This document shows, one piece after another, positions 8,281-16,627 of a stretch of DNA of 38,776 nt. The stretch spans positions 1-38,776 of the forward strand of contig JADKFE010000130.1 of assembly GCA_016717595.1 (NCBI GenBank), given 5' to 3'. The notes under the pieces were generated by a model that was not told the DNA's origin, did not search any database, and saw only the letters and a program-made list of their open reading frames with translations. Each line of letters starts with the position of its first letter. Position 1 is the stretch's first letter. A program made the position numbers and the translations under genes. The DNA comes from Deltaproteobacteria bacterium (GTDB taxonomy: Bacteria; Myxococcota_A; UBA796; CAJQPC01).

Positions 8281-9351
8281 GTGGCCCGCGTCGACTACTA
8301 CACACTCCTCGGCGTAGAACGCGGCGCGAGCGCGGACGACATCAAGCGTGCGTTCCGGAAGCTCGCGCTCCAGTACCACCCCGACCGAAACCCCGACGAT
8401 CTCGACGCTGAGCGGCGTTTTAAGGAGATCGCCGAGGCTTATGCCGTGCTCTCTAGCCCTGAAGAGCGCGCTCGGTACGACCAGCTCGGCAGCTTTTACC
8501 GCCCCGACGGCGCCCCGCCGACGCCTGAAGATCTCGCCCGGGCCTTGGGTGAGGTCTTCGGCGGGATCTTCGGCCGCCGCGCCGACGCCCAGGCCGGTGA
8601 AGACCTGCGCTACACCCTCACCCTCACCTTAGAGCAGGTGGCTGAAGGCGGCGAGCACGACCTCAAGGTGCCCCGCCAGGTGAACTGCCGCCGCTGCGAG
8701 GGCTCTGGCGCCCACCCCGACGGCGGCCGCCGCGAGTGTGAACACTGCACCGGCACCGGCAAAAACCCCGGCAGCGGGCGCCTGTTTAAGCCCCGCTGCC
8801 CCCGCTGTGAGGGCCGCGGCTTCATCGTCATCAAGCGCTGCGATCGCTGCGACGGCGCCGGTCGCCACGGCAGCGAGGACGTGCTGCGGGTGAAGGTGCC
8901 CAAAGGGGTGGCCACGGGCCAGAAGCTCAAGCTGCGCGGCCGCGGCAACGAGGGCCTCCGCGGCGGCGCCACGGGTGACCTCTTCGTGCTCATCAACGTC
9001 ACCGAGCACAGCCTCTTCCGCCGTCGCGGCGCGGATCTGCTCTGCGACGTGCCCGTGACCTTCGCCGAGGCCGCCTTGGGCGCCGATGTTCCTGTGGCCA
9101 CCTTAGGCGGCGGCACGATCATCCGGGTGCCCCCGGGCACGCAGTCGGGCAAGCTCCTGCGCCTCACCGGCCGCGGCCTGCCCACGCCCGACGGCAAGAC
9201 CCCGGGCGATCTGCACCTCAAGGTCGTCGTTGAGGTGCCCGCCCGGCTCAGCGACGAACAACGTGCGCTCCTCGACAAGTTCTCGCGCCTGGCTGAGCCC
9301 GGCACACACCCTCAACGCGACGCCTTTCGTAAGGCCGTCAACCGCGGATGA
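8281..9351 (+). CDS. dnaJ: DnaJ-type Hsp40 co-chaperone (class A)
   Basis: 356 residues from GTG 8281, chosen because GGAGCGGGAG precedes it and the J domain starts at once (V-D-Y-Y-T-L-L-G-V). The J domain spans 5-68 with H-P-D at 33-35, so it should stimulate DnaK ATPase. The linker is short and not strongly Gly/Phe-rich. Four C-x-x-C-x-G-x-G zinc motifs follow (Cys 136/139, 153/156, 173/176, 187/190). The C-terminal substrate-binding domain begins with D-V-L-R-V-K-V-P-K-G. No dnaK or grpE is adjacent, so this could be the main DnaJ or a second copy. The next gene starts 10 bp downstream. Confidence 0.93.
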   Translation: MARVDYYTLLGVERGASADDIKRAFRKLALQYHPDRNPDDLDAERRFKEIAEAYAVLSSPEERARYDQLGSFYRPDGAPPTPEDLARALGEVFGGIFGRRADAQAGEDLRYTLTLTLEQVAEGGEHDLKVPRQVNCRRCEGSGAHPDGGRRECEHCTGTGKNPGSGRLFKPRCPRCEGRGFIVIKRCDRCDGAGRHGSEDVLRVKVPKGVATGQKLKLRGRGNEGLRGGATGDLFVLINVTEHSLFRRRGADLLCDVPVTFAEAALGADVPVATLGGGTIIRVPPGTQSGKLLRLTGRGLPTPDGKTPGDLHLKVVVEVPARLSDEQRALLDKFSRLAEPGTHPQRDAFRKAVNRG

Positions 9352-9361
9352 GCGCCCTCTG

Positions 9362-11329
9362 ATGACCTCTCGCCTCGTGCTCCTCGCCCTCCTCCTGCTC
9401 CCGCTCCTGCCCGCTGGCCCGGCCTGCGCGAGCAAGATCGGCAAGAAGGACTCTTTCCCCGAGGCGCCCAGCATCGTGCAGCAGGCCGAGGCCTTGGGGC
9501 GCACCGACCGCGACGAGGCCCTCGTCGTCTTAGAGGGTTACCTCAAGAACGGCGAAGACAAGTCGCTGATGCCGTGGGTGACGATGGCCGCGGGTGAACA
9601 GCGCCGCCTCAACGGCGAGCACGACGCCGCGCGGGATCACTTCGAGGCCTTGGTGCGCACCTGGCCTGAGCACGCCACCGTAGACGCCGCGAAGCTCGGC
9701 ATGGCCCTGGTCGCGGTTCAGACCCGCAAAGACTCGGGCAACACCTGGGCCACCTTGGAGCTCATCGCCGTTGAGCATGTGCCCGACACGATGAACGCCG
9801 ACCGCTTCCGCCTGCTCGCGCTCAAGGCCCAGCGAGAGGGCAAAGACTCGGCGGTCATCGCGCAGCTCGCCGATCAGGCCCGCTCCTTCGCCGCCGCCGA
9901 CCCGGTCACCTTGGCCGCCGCCGGCGCCGAGCTCGTGGGCTTAGGCGTCACCACCGCCGCCGGGGCCGACGCCGCGCCGCCCGCCGCCGGAGACGTCGCC
10001 GCCTTGGCCCGGGCGCAGGAGAACCTCAAGCGCAAAGACATGAAGGCCGCCATCGCCGAGGCCAACGCGCTCCTGACCGACTACCCCACGAGCCCCTTGG
10101 CCGAGCACGCCCGCTGGGTCATCAAACGCGCCGAGGCGGGCGACCCCTACAAGCCGCTCACCATCGGCGTGCTCTTGCCGCTCACCGGCGAGTACGCGCC
10201 CCCGGGCAAACAGCTCAAGGACGCGCTCACCTTGGCGGTTCAAGACGCGGGCGGCGGGGTCACCCTGGTGTTTAAGGACAGCGCCGGAGACCCGGCCAAG
10301 GCCACGGCGGCGTTTGAGGCCTTGGTGCTCAAAGACGGCGTCGCGGCGGTGATCGGGCCCTTGCTCAAAGAGGAGGTCTTCCCCGTGGCGGCCCAGGCCC
10401 AGGCGGCGGGGGTGCCCTTGCTCACGCTCACCCAGGCGCCGGACGTCACCGACGCCGGGGACTACGTCTTCCGGGGGTACCTCACCACCGAGCAGCAGGT
10501 CGCGGGCTTGCTGGAGTACGTCATGGTGGAGAAGGGCATGCAGCGCTTCGCCGTGCTCGCCCCCGACAACGCCTATGGCCAGCACGCCCGAGACACCTTC
10601 GCCGCCCAGGTCGCGGCGCGGGGCGGTGAGGTCAAGGTCACGGTGATGTACCCGCCCGAGGCGAACGACTTCCGCAAGCAGGCCGCTGAGCTTGGGCAAA
10701 AGAACTACGAGGCCCGCCGCGCCGAGCTCTCCCGGCTCAAACGGGAGGCTGAGGCCAAAGGCATGAACCCCGACAAGGTCGTGCTGCCGCCCAACCAAGA
10801 CTTTGAGGCGATCTTCATCCCCGACAACTACAGCCGCGTGGCCTTGGTCGGCGCGTCGTTGGCCTATGAGGAGTTCGCCGTGGGCAGCTTCCGGCCCACC
10901 CGCGGCTCGGCGCCGATCCCGCTGTTGGGCCTCAACGGCTACCACAACGCGGAGCTGCCCAAACGGGGCGGCGCGTATGTCTCCGGCTGCTACTTCGTGG
11001 ACGCCTTCGACCCCCGAAACGGCGGCGCCGAGGCCTTGGCCTTCTCCGAGAGCTTCCAGCGGGCGTACAACCGCACGCCCACGGTGATGGAGGCCACGGC
11101 GTACGACGCTGGGCGGCTGATGGCCACGGCCGCGCGCTCCGGCGCCGCCGACCGTGAGGCCCTGCGCGCGGCGCTCAACGGGGCCCAGCTCGGCGCCCCG
11201 GTCTCGGGCGCGAGCGCCTTTGACGCCGAGCGTGAGCTGCAGCGGGCGATGATGGTGTTCTCCGTGCGCGGCGGGGCCATCGTTCGTGTAGACGACGACG
11301 TCCCCGAAGAGGCGCCCCCGACGCCCTGA
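9362..11329 (+). CDS. periplasmic-binding-fold protein, LpoA/LivK-like (penicillin-binding-protein activator family)
   Basis: 655 residues from ATG 9362. An N-terminal signal sequence (MTSRLVLLALLLLPLLPAG) ends in A-C-A, and processing by signal peptidase I or at the Cys are both possible. Residues about 30-250 are helical and TPR-like. From about 262 (Y-K-P-L-T-I-G-V-L-L-P-L-T-G) a type I periplasmic-binding fold runs to about 640, with conserved V-I-G-P-L, F-R and D-A-G-R motifs. TPR plus binding-protein fold is the layout of LpoA/LppC-type activators of penicillin-binding proteins. An amino-acid ABC-transporter receptor is less likely, as no permease genes are nearby. A charged helical insert (about 440-475) lies in the second lobe. 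Confidence 0.8.
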   Translation: MTSRLVLLALLLLPLLPAGPACASKIGKKDSFPEAPSIVQQAEALGRTDRDEALVVLEGYLKNGEDKSLMPWVTMAAGEQRRLNGEHDAARDHFEALVRTWPEHATVDAAKLGMALVAVQTRKDSGNTWATLELIAVEHVPDTMNADRFRLLALKAQREGKDSAVIAQLADQARSFAAADPVTLAAAGAELVGLGVTTAAGADAAPPAAGDVAALARAQENLKRKDMKAAIAEANALLTDYPTSPLAEHARWVIKRAEAGDPYKPLTIGVLLPLTGEYAPPGKQLKDALTLAVQDAGGGVTLVFKDSAGDPAKATAAFEALVLKDGVAAVIGPLLKEEVFPVAAQAQAAGVPLLTLTQAPDVTDAGDYVFRGYLTTEQQVAGLLEYVMVEKGMQRFAVLAPDNAYGQHARDTFAAQVAARGGEVKVTVMYPPEANDFRKQAAELGQKNYEARRAELSRLKREAEAKGMNPDKVVLPPNQDFEAIFIPDNYSRVALVGASLAYEEFAVGSFRPTRGSAPIPLLGLNGYHNAELPKRGGAYVSGCYFVDAFDPRNGGAEALAFSESFQRAYNRTPTVMEATAYDAGRLMATAARSGAADREALRAALNGAQLGAPVSGASAFDAERELQRAMMVFSVRGGAIVRVDDDVPEEAPPTP

Positions 11330-11348
11330 GGGCGCTACTCCTGCGCCC
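11330..11348. terminator. small hairpin between convergent genes
   Basis: GGGCGC (11330-11335) pairs exactly with GCGCCC (11343-11348) around a 7-nt loop, starting at the base after the stop of the upstream plus gene and overlapping the stop of the minus gene. No T-tract follows on either side, so a function as bidirectional terminator is only suggested by position. Confidence 0.3.
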
Positions 11349-12126
11349 CCGCCTCGTCGATGAGCGCCTGAATCTCCGGCGGCGGCGCCATCGACGGCAG
11401 CTCCGTGGGGCTCGTGGTCAGGCTCACCAAGGTGATCACCTGCTCGATGCCCATGGTCTTTGAGGTGAACACCGTGGCGGTGAGCATGCCCTCGATCTCG
11501 CGGTAGTTGCTGAGCTGGGTGCTCACGTTCAGCGAGCCCAGGTTCATCTTCACCCGCTCCTCGTAGCCCACCAAGAGCCCGGACTCCTGGGAGAAGTAGA
11601 GCGTGCGCACGTCGCCCCAAGGCTTCGTGGCCTTCACGACGAAGCAGTCCTCTTCAGCGTAAGGCGCCACCGCCGTCACCTCGACGGCGGTGTAGCGGGT
11701 CGCCCAGTCGAGGTCTCCCCGAGGGTTCGCGTCGAACAAGAGCTGGTCGCGCTCCTCGCCCTCCAGCAGGCGCGGGCCCTCTAGGTTGTCGGACGCCCAG
11801 CCCACGCCCTCGTAGAGCCCCATCTGCAGCTCACCGATGCCCGAGATCGACATCTTGGTGAGCATGTTTGAGCCCACCGTCCAGGTCTCCACCGTGCCGC
11901 CCATGCCCTGCGCGGGCATCGACAGGTCGGCGACCATGTGCATCGCGCCAGGGGCCGGAGGAGGGTTCGCCGGATCGACGCCCGTGGCCTTGAGGTAGCG
12001 CTCAAAGACCTCGGCGGGGGCGGGGAGATCCTTCGCCGCCGCGCCGCCGCCGCTCTCGGGGGCCCGCTTGGCCCCGCAGCCGACGCCGAGGCTGAGCGCA
12101 CAGAGGAGGTGAAACGTGCGGGTCAT
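11335..12126 (-). CDS. LolA-like outer-membrane lipoprotein
   Basis: 263 residues with a lipoprotein signal ending L-S-L-G-V-G-C (Cys17). A short Gly/Ala linker is followed by one domain: an N-terminal helix (VFERYLKATG) and long beta-strands that track 'change in property, parameter estimation, sign of improvement' style LolA/LppX folds. Features include E-T-W-T-V-G-S-N-M, M-G-L-Y-E-G-V-G-W and F-S-Q-E-S-G-L-L-V-G-Y. Proteins like this often accompany zinc peptidases or lipid-handling proteins in Myxococcota. The role here is unknown. Its ATG overlaps the stop of the upstream S41-like gene (ATGA), so the two are translationally coupled. Confidence 0.7.
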   Translation of the reverse strand: MTRTFHLLCALSLGVGCGAKRAPESGGGAAAKDLPAPAEVFERYLKATGVDPANPPPAPGAMHMVADLSMPAQGMGGTVETWTVGSNMLTKMSISGIGELQMGLYEGVGWASDNLEGPRLLEGEERDQLLFDANPRGDLDWATRYTAVEVTAVAPYAEEDCFVVKATKPWGDVRTLYFSQESGLLVGYEERVKMNLGSLNVSTQLSNYREIEGMLTATVFTSKTMGIEQVITLVSLTTSPTELPSMAPPPEIQALIDEAGAQE

Positions 12127-13543
12127 GGGGTCTTCTCCAGAGCGCCGCGCGCCCAGGTGATCGCGGCCTGCTCGGCCTGGTCAACGCCTTGGCCCAGCGC
12201 CGCGAGGGTGTGGGGAGCCAGCTCATCCGGGGTCACGCCCCGCGCCTCGACGGGCTGACCGTCGGGGCCATACAGAAACGAGAACACGAGCTGCAGGCGG
12301 TCGCCGTTGGGCAGCTCACGCACCATGGACGGCAAGGCCCAGCCTGGCGTGGGCGCGCCGAACACCCGGGCGAGGCCGAGGCCCTGCAGCCCCGCGGCGA
12401 AGATCTCTGAGGTGGACATCGAGAGCTCGTCGATGATCACCGCCACGGGCCCGTCGATGCGCTGGGCGGCGGGACGAGGCCGGATGAGGAGCTGCAGGTC
12501 AAGATCGCGGCCCACCATCCGCCCCAGGCTCAGCTTGGACTTGCCCACGAAGTGCCCGGCGAGGTTGCCCGCCATCACCGCGACGCCGCCGGGGTTGCCC
12601 CGCACGTCCACCACCACGGCCCGGGCGCCTTGGGCCTTCAGCGACTCCACGGCGGCGGTGAAGGCCGGGCCGATGGACGGCATAAACACGTTGAAGTGGA
12701 TGACGCCGACGTCGCCGGGGACGAGGCGCGACTCCAGCCACGCCGCCATCGGGGGCATCAGGCCGACCTCGGCGATCTCGCCGGGGGAGGGCTCGTGGGT
12801 GAGCTGCACCTCCCGGATGCCCTCTAAGGTCATGACGGTCAGCGTGGTGACCTGCCCGGCGAGCCCCTCGTCGACCGCGGAGAGGGAGAGGCTGCGCATG
12901 GTGGGCAGCAGCCGCTCCTCGACGCCATAATCGACGGACTTGACCCAATCGGCGGTCATCCAGCCGTTCGCCGCGATCACCGGCTGACTCACCTTGAGCC
13001 CGGCACGATCGGCGGGGCCGCCGGGCCGAATCCGGGTGAGCATGAGCTGATCCTCCACCAGCCGCAGCTCAAAGCCCGCGTCTCCGGGGCCGCCCAACGG
13101 GGGACGCGGCGGGGCGGCGGGGGCGGCGGGGGCGCCTCGTCGTCGTTCGGGGCGGGCGGCGCGGCGGCGGCTGGGGCGGGCGCATCAACTGGCGCAGCGG
13201 GCGGCGGCGGCGCCGAGGGCGGCGGCGTGGGCAGCGTGATCTCCCTCGGCACGTCCTCGGCGGCGGGGAACACCTGAAAGTGGCTGTCGCCCAAGGCGTC
13301 GAGGAGCTTCTGGATGACCGCCCGCGTCTCGGCGTTTGTGCGCGCGGCCTGGGCCTCGGGGAGCAGCTCGTCGTGGAGCCCCTGCCAGTCGAGGCCCTTC
13401 ATCGCCGGGTCGGGGTAGGCCTCGCCGATGGCGCTCCAGGCGAGCTCAAAGCTGGCGAGCTGGGCCGGATCCGCCGGGGCCCCACCACGAACCGCGCCGT
13501 CGCGGGCAGCGCAGGAGAGCAACAGCAGCAGGATCGGTCCCAT
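12123..13543 (-). CDS. S41 (C-terminal processing) peptidase-like lipoprotein, one frameshift
   Basis: ATG 13543-13541 begins a lipoprotein signal with L-L-L-S-C (Cys11). Residues 25-95 form the N-terminal helical region. A Pro/Ala-rich linker (about 100-150) follows, where a G/C run at about 13095-13140 breaks the frame. The second half reads L-G-G-P-G-D-A-G-F-E-L, a PDZ-like domain, then the S41 core: V-V-D-V-R-G-N-P-G-G and D-E-L-S-M-S-T-S-E-I-F, in which the Ser of S-T-S-E aligns with the nucleophile. The usual Lys of G-K is replaced by Trp (T-P-G-W). The enzyme may be inactive or use another base. With one base restored the length is 473 residues. It starts 3 bp after the channel gene and overlaps the next gene. 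Confidence 0.8.
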
Positions 13544-13546
13544 ACG

Positions 13547-14629
13547 TCACTTCACCAGGGGCGGGTTGTTGAGCTGGTCAATAAGCTCCAGGCGCTCGCT
13601 GCGCACGACGATCTGGGCCTTGGCGCCTGCGCAGAGCCGGGTGAGCGGCGCGGGCTGCGTCTCCCAGCCTTCGCCGGGCAGACGGATGGCGAGCACGCTC
13701 AGGCCGTGGTCTTGGGCGAGCCCGGCGACGGTGGCGCCATCCAGGCGACCCCCGGCCTTCACCAGCAGGTCTAAGGTGAGCAAGAGCGTGTCGCCGACGC
13801 GGTGGGTGTTGATCACCCGGGTGTCCAAGGCGGCGGAGGCGAACAGCGGCGCGGCGATCTGCGAGGTGGAGAGGCTCACCTCCACACCCAACGACGTGCG
13901 CACCTTCTTGGCGAGGCGCTGGTCAAAGAGCCGCATCACGATGGGCACCGTGGCGGCCATCTCGCGCACGTCCATGGCGATCTCCAGGTTCGCGAGGTCG
14001 TCGTCGGTGGCGATGATCACCGCCCGGGCCCCGGCGACGTTCAGCGCCCGCAGGGTGTGGTCGGCCAAGGCGTCGCCGATGAGCACCTCGACGCCCAGCT
14101 CTCGGGCGCGCTCGACGAAGGGGTTGTCGCCGTTTCTCTCGATGACGAAGACCTGCTCGCCGTGGGCGCTCAGCTCCTCGATGATCCGGAAGCCGACGGT
14201 CCCGGCGCCGCAGACGATGATGTGGCCGCGACTGGACTGCGCCATGGTCTCTACCCAGCGGGGGTTGTTGTTGCCTCGGCGCACGTTGCGCAGAGCCAGC
14301 TTGACGACACCTTCAGCGAGCAAAAACACGCCGAGGATCGGCTGAACATACTGCACGGCCTGCCCGATGGGGTGGGCGGGCAAGGCGCCGATGTGCTCCA
14401 TGAACAGGAGCGCGTAGGAGTTGAAGAAGGCGTCCGACCAGCTCGGCGCGACGCCGCTGACCGGCGCGCCATAGGCCCGATGCAGGACCGCGCCGATGAG
14501 GAAGACCACGCCGAGGCTCATCATGGGCCCGATGAGCACCCGCAGGCCGCTCATGTAGAAGCGCACGATGGCGAGGCGGCGCCGTAGGCGGACCTCCAGG
14601 GGGCTGGGCTTGGGCGGACGCGCTCGCAC
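13547..14629 (-). CDS. RCK/TrkA-N domain ion-channel-like membrane protein
   Basis: About 360 residues from GTG 14629. The frame is open further upstream, but that DNA holds the divergent marR promoter. TM1 (L-I-G-P-M-M-S-L-G-V-V-F-L-I-G-A-V-L) and TM2 (I-L-G-V-F-L-L-A-E-G-V-V-K) flank a re-entrant region. A Rossmann RCK domain follows, with V-C-G-A-G-T-V-G-F for NAD binding, V-I-E-R-N acid/base turn and G-D-A-L. A TrkA-C-like segment ends the protein. The canonical T-V-G-Y-G filter is absent; the equivalent stretch reads M-E-H-I-G-A-L-P. Ion selectivity is therefore uncertain. A TATGCT at 14641-14636 would place a start site near the GTG. It is the first gene of a three-gene coupled operon. 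Confidence 0.78.
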   Translation of the reverse strand: MRARPPKPSPLEVRLRRRLAIVRFYMSGLRVLIGPMMSLGVVFLIGAVLHRAYGAPVSGVAPSWSDAFFNSYALLFMEHIGALPAHPIGQAVQYVQPILGVFLLAEGVVKLALRNVRRGNNNPRWVETMAQSSRGHIIVCGAGTVGFRIIEELSAHGEQVFVIERNGDNPFVERARELGVEVLIGDALADHTLRALNVAGARAVIIATDDDLANLEIAMDVREMAATVPIVMRLFDQRLAKKVRTSLGVEVSLSTSQIAAPLFASAALDTRVINTHRVGDTLLLTLDLLVKAGGRLDGATVAGLAQDHGLSVLAIRLPGEGWETQPAPLTRLCAGAKAQIVVRSERLELIDQLNNPPLVK

Positions 14630-14687
14630 GGCGGGAGCATAGCGCGGTTGGGGGGCCAGAGACGAACCCGCGCGGGGTTCACCCCCC

Positions 14688-14716
14688 TTGACATTAGTTT
14701 CCATGGAAACTATAAG
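14688..14716 (+). promoter_or_regulatory. sigma-70-type promoter of marR, apparently leaderless
   Basis: TTGACA (14688-14693), a 17-bp spacer and TATAAG (14711-14716). A start site about 7 nt past the -10 falls on the ATG at 14723, and no Shine-Dalgarno sequence precedes that ATG. The mRNA is predicted to be leaderless. Confidence 0.75.
14695..14712. promoter_or_regulatory. 18-bp perfect palindrome, likely MarR operator
   Basis: TAGTTTCCATGGAAACTA is its own reverse complement and fills the -35/-10 spacer. Size and placement fit a MarR dimer site for autorepression. It may also affect the divergent channel operon, whose start lies about 65 bp away. Confidence 0.75.
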
Positions 14717-14722
14717 AAAACC

Positions 14723-15214
14723 ATGAGCACCGAGCAGACCCCGCCCGACCCCCAACTGCCCCCCTTCCCGGTGAGCGAGCTGGAGGCCCACCTCGGCTTC
14801 TGGCTGCGCCGGGTGTCGAACCAGGTCTCCGCGCGGTTCACCCGCCAGGTCGAGGCCCACGGCGTGAGCGTCTCGGACTGGGTGGCCCTGCGTCGCCTCT
14901 ACCCCGACGCCCAGGTGAGCCCCGCGGCCCTGGTGGAGTCCCTCGGCATGACCAAAGGCGCGATCTCCAAGGTGATCGATCGCCTAGAGGCGCGTGGCCT
15001 CGCCGCTCGCGCCCGCCGCGGCGACGACCGCCGCCACCAGCACGTCACCCTCACCGATGACGGCCGCGCCCTGGTCATCACCTTGGCCCAGCTCGCCGAT
15101 GAGAACGACGCCCACTTCTTCGGCCACCTGCCCCCCGACACCCACGACGCGCTCTTGACCACGCTGCGTGAGCTGAGCGCCACCCACGGCCTCGTCGCCG
15201 TGCCCATCCACTGA
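14723..15214 (+). CDS. MarR-family transcriptional regulator
   Basis: 163 residues. The winged helix-turn-helix spans about 35-110: V-S-P-A-A-L-V-E-S-L-G-M-T-K-G-A-I-S-K is the recognition region, and R-R-G-D-D-R-R-H-Q-H-V-T-L-T is the wing with the family's D-x-R signature. Flanking helices make the dimer interface. ATG 14723 is chosen because the promoter -10 ends only 6 bp upstream and the residues before it would lie in promoter DNA. It shares a transcript with the DUF1398 gene 11 bp downstream. The inducing ligand cannot be read from the sequence. Confidence 0.9.
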   Translation: MSTEQTPPDPQLPPFPVSELEAHLGFWLRRVSNQVSARFTRQVEAHGVSVSDWVALRRLYPDAQVSPAALVESLGMTKGAISKVIDRLEARGLAARARRGDDRRHQHVTLTDDGRALVITLAQLADENDAHFFGHLPPDTHDALLTTLRELSATHGLVAVPIH

Positions 15215-15225
15215 GAGGAGGTCTG

Positions 15226-15627
15226 ATGAGCCCCGAGGTTGTCTCCGCCATTCACGCCTGCGCCGCTGACGCCAACCTGGGCAAGCTGCACTTCGGCGAG
15301 GTGCTCCGCCGCCTTAGCGCCGCGGGCGTGGAGTCCTACCACGCCGACTACCGCGACGGTCACACCCGCTACTACCTGCCCAACGGTGACACCACGGCGG
15401 TCCTGCTGGGCCACGAGCACCCGCCCATCGGGGAGGCCCTCGACGCCGACGCGCTCCAAGAGGCCATCCGGGGCTCCCAGCGCGGTTCGGTGCGTTACCC
15501 CGAGTTTGTGCTGCGCTCCTGCGCCGCGGGCTGCGTCGGCTATGTCGTGTGGATCGCCGGGCGGCACGTCACCTACTTCGGGCGTCGCGGTGAGCAGCAC
15601 GTCGAGAGATTCCCGGCGAGCCTCTGA
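15226..15627 (+). CDS. DUF1398 family protein (YbcV-like)
   Basis: 133 residues, the full length of the DUF1398 family. Matching features: G-V-E-S-Y-H-A-D-Y with T-R-Y-Y (about 38-52), a central A-L-Q-E-A-I-R-G-S-Q-R-G-S-V-R-Y block (about 80-96), and the C-terminal A-A-G-C-V-G-Y-V-V-W-I-A-G-R and Y-F-G-R-x-G-E-Q-H-V-E-R-F-P signature. The biochemical role of the family is unknown. GAGAGGAGG precedes the ATG. Co-transcription with the MarR gene suggests that it is the regulator's main target. Confidence 0.88.
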   Translation: MSPEVVSAIHACAADANLGKLHFGEVLRRLSAAGVESYHADYRDGHTRYYLPNGDTTAVLLGHEHPPIGEALDADALQEAIRGSQRGSVRYPEFVLRSCAAGCVGYVVWIAGRHVTYFGRRGEQHVERFPASL

Positions 15628-15702
15628 AGCGTCAGCGTCGTCGCGGTATCGTCAGAGCAGGCCGGAGTCCCGAGCCTGACGACCCAACGCGCGGAGCCCC
15701 GA

Positions 15703-16626
15703 ATGAGCTTTCATCCCGACCTGCTCCCTTGGGCCCGCTGGCTCCCCCGAAGCCCAGTGGTGCCGCTGACCCGCCCGCTCCTTCGCTGGCTCACCGCCAA
15801 CGCCCCGGCCCCAAAGGTGCGGGCGGACGTTGTGGTCGAGGACAAACGCACCCAAGACGGCGCCGTGCGGGTGCGTTTTTACCGGCCCGCCCAGGCGACG
15901 GGGCCGCTGCCCGCGCTGGTGTGGATGCACGGCGGGGGCTACGTCATCGGCGCGCCGGAGCAAGACGAGGCCATGATGGCGGAGATCGCCGCGGAGCTCG
16001 GCCTCGTGGTGGCCTCGGTCAACTACCGCATCGCCCCCGAGCACCCCTTCCCGGCGCCGTTGGACGACTGCGCGGCGGCCTTGGCCTGGCTCCTCCGCGA
16101 GGCGGCGGCGCTGGGGGTTCGGCCCGATCGTGTGGCGGTCGGAGGGGCCAGCGCCGGTGCGGGCCTGGCGGCGGCTTTGGCCCAGCGCGCCCATGACGAG
16201 GGCCTTCCTGTGGCCTTCCAGCTCCTCATCTACCCCATGCTCGACGACCGCACGGTCACCCGCGCCGACCTCAACACCCAAGACCACCGCATCTGGAGCC
16301 AAACCAGCAACCTCATGGGCTGGACCGCGTACCTGGGCCAGCCCCCCGGCGCCGCCCACACGCCCCCCTACGCCGTGCCCGCCCGCCGCGAGGGGCTCAG
16401 CGGCCTGCCCCCGGCCTGGATCGGCGTGGGCACCCTCGACCTCTTCCATGACGAAGACGTCGAGTACGCAAGGCGCCTCACCGCCGCCGGGGTGCCCACA
16501 GAGCTCGTCGTGGTGCCCGGCGCTTACCACGGCTTTGACGGCGTTCAGGGGAGCGCGCCGGTGTCCCGGGCGTTTCGTGACGCGGCGAAGAAGGCCTTAC
16601 AACGCGGACTCGCCGTCGAGGTGTGA
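15703..16626 (+). CDS. alpha/beta-hydrolase, hormone-sensitive-lipase (HSL) family esterase
   Basis: 307 residues. The HSL oxyanion motif H-G-G-G is at 76-79, the nucleophile Ser150 lies in G-G-A-S-A-G, the acid is Asp246 or Asp250 (G-T-L-D-L-F-H-D), and the catalytic His276 lies in A-Y-H-G-F. The N-terminal cap helices (about 1-40) are present. Such enzymes hydrolyse short- to medium-chain acyl esters in the cytoplasm. The physiological substrate is unknown. It lies 75 bp after the DUF1398 gene and may share its transcript. Confidence 0.92.
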   Translation: MSFHPDLLPWARWLPRSPVVPLTRPLLRWLTANAPAPKVRADVVVEDKRTQDGAVRVRFYRPAQATGPLPALVWMHGGGYVIGAPEQDEAMMAEIAAELGLVVASVNYRIAPEHPFPAPLDDCAAALAWLLREAAALGVRPDRVAVGGASAGAGLAAALAQRAHDEGLPVAFQLLIYPMLDDRTVTRADLNTQDHRIWSQTSNLMGWTAYLGQPPGAAHTPPYAVPARREGLSGLPPAWIGVGTLDLFHDEDVEYARRLTAAGVPTELVVVPGAYHGFDGVQGSAPVSRAFRDAAKKALQRGLAVEV

Positions 16627-16627
16627 G

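Noticed and set aside
9941..11620. Long minus-strand open frame opposite the periplasmic-binding-fold gene
   Set aside because: High-GC antisense frame with His/Gly/Arg-rich composition. The plus-strand protein has clear family motifs.
12986..13543. Separate small lipoprotein gene in front of the S41-like gene
   Set aside because: The N-terminal half joins the S41 core through a Pro-rich linker after correcting one base, and the downstream half lacks its own convincing start (only TTG).
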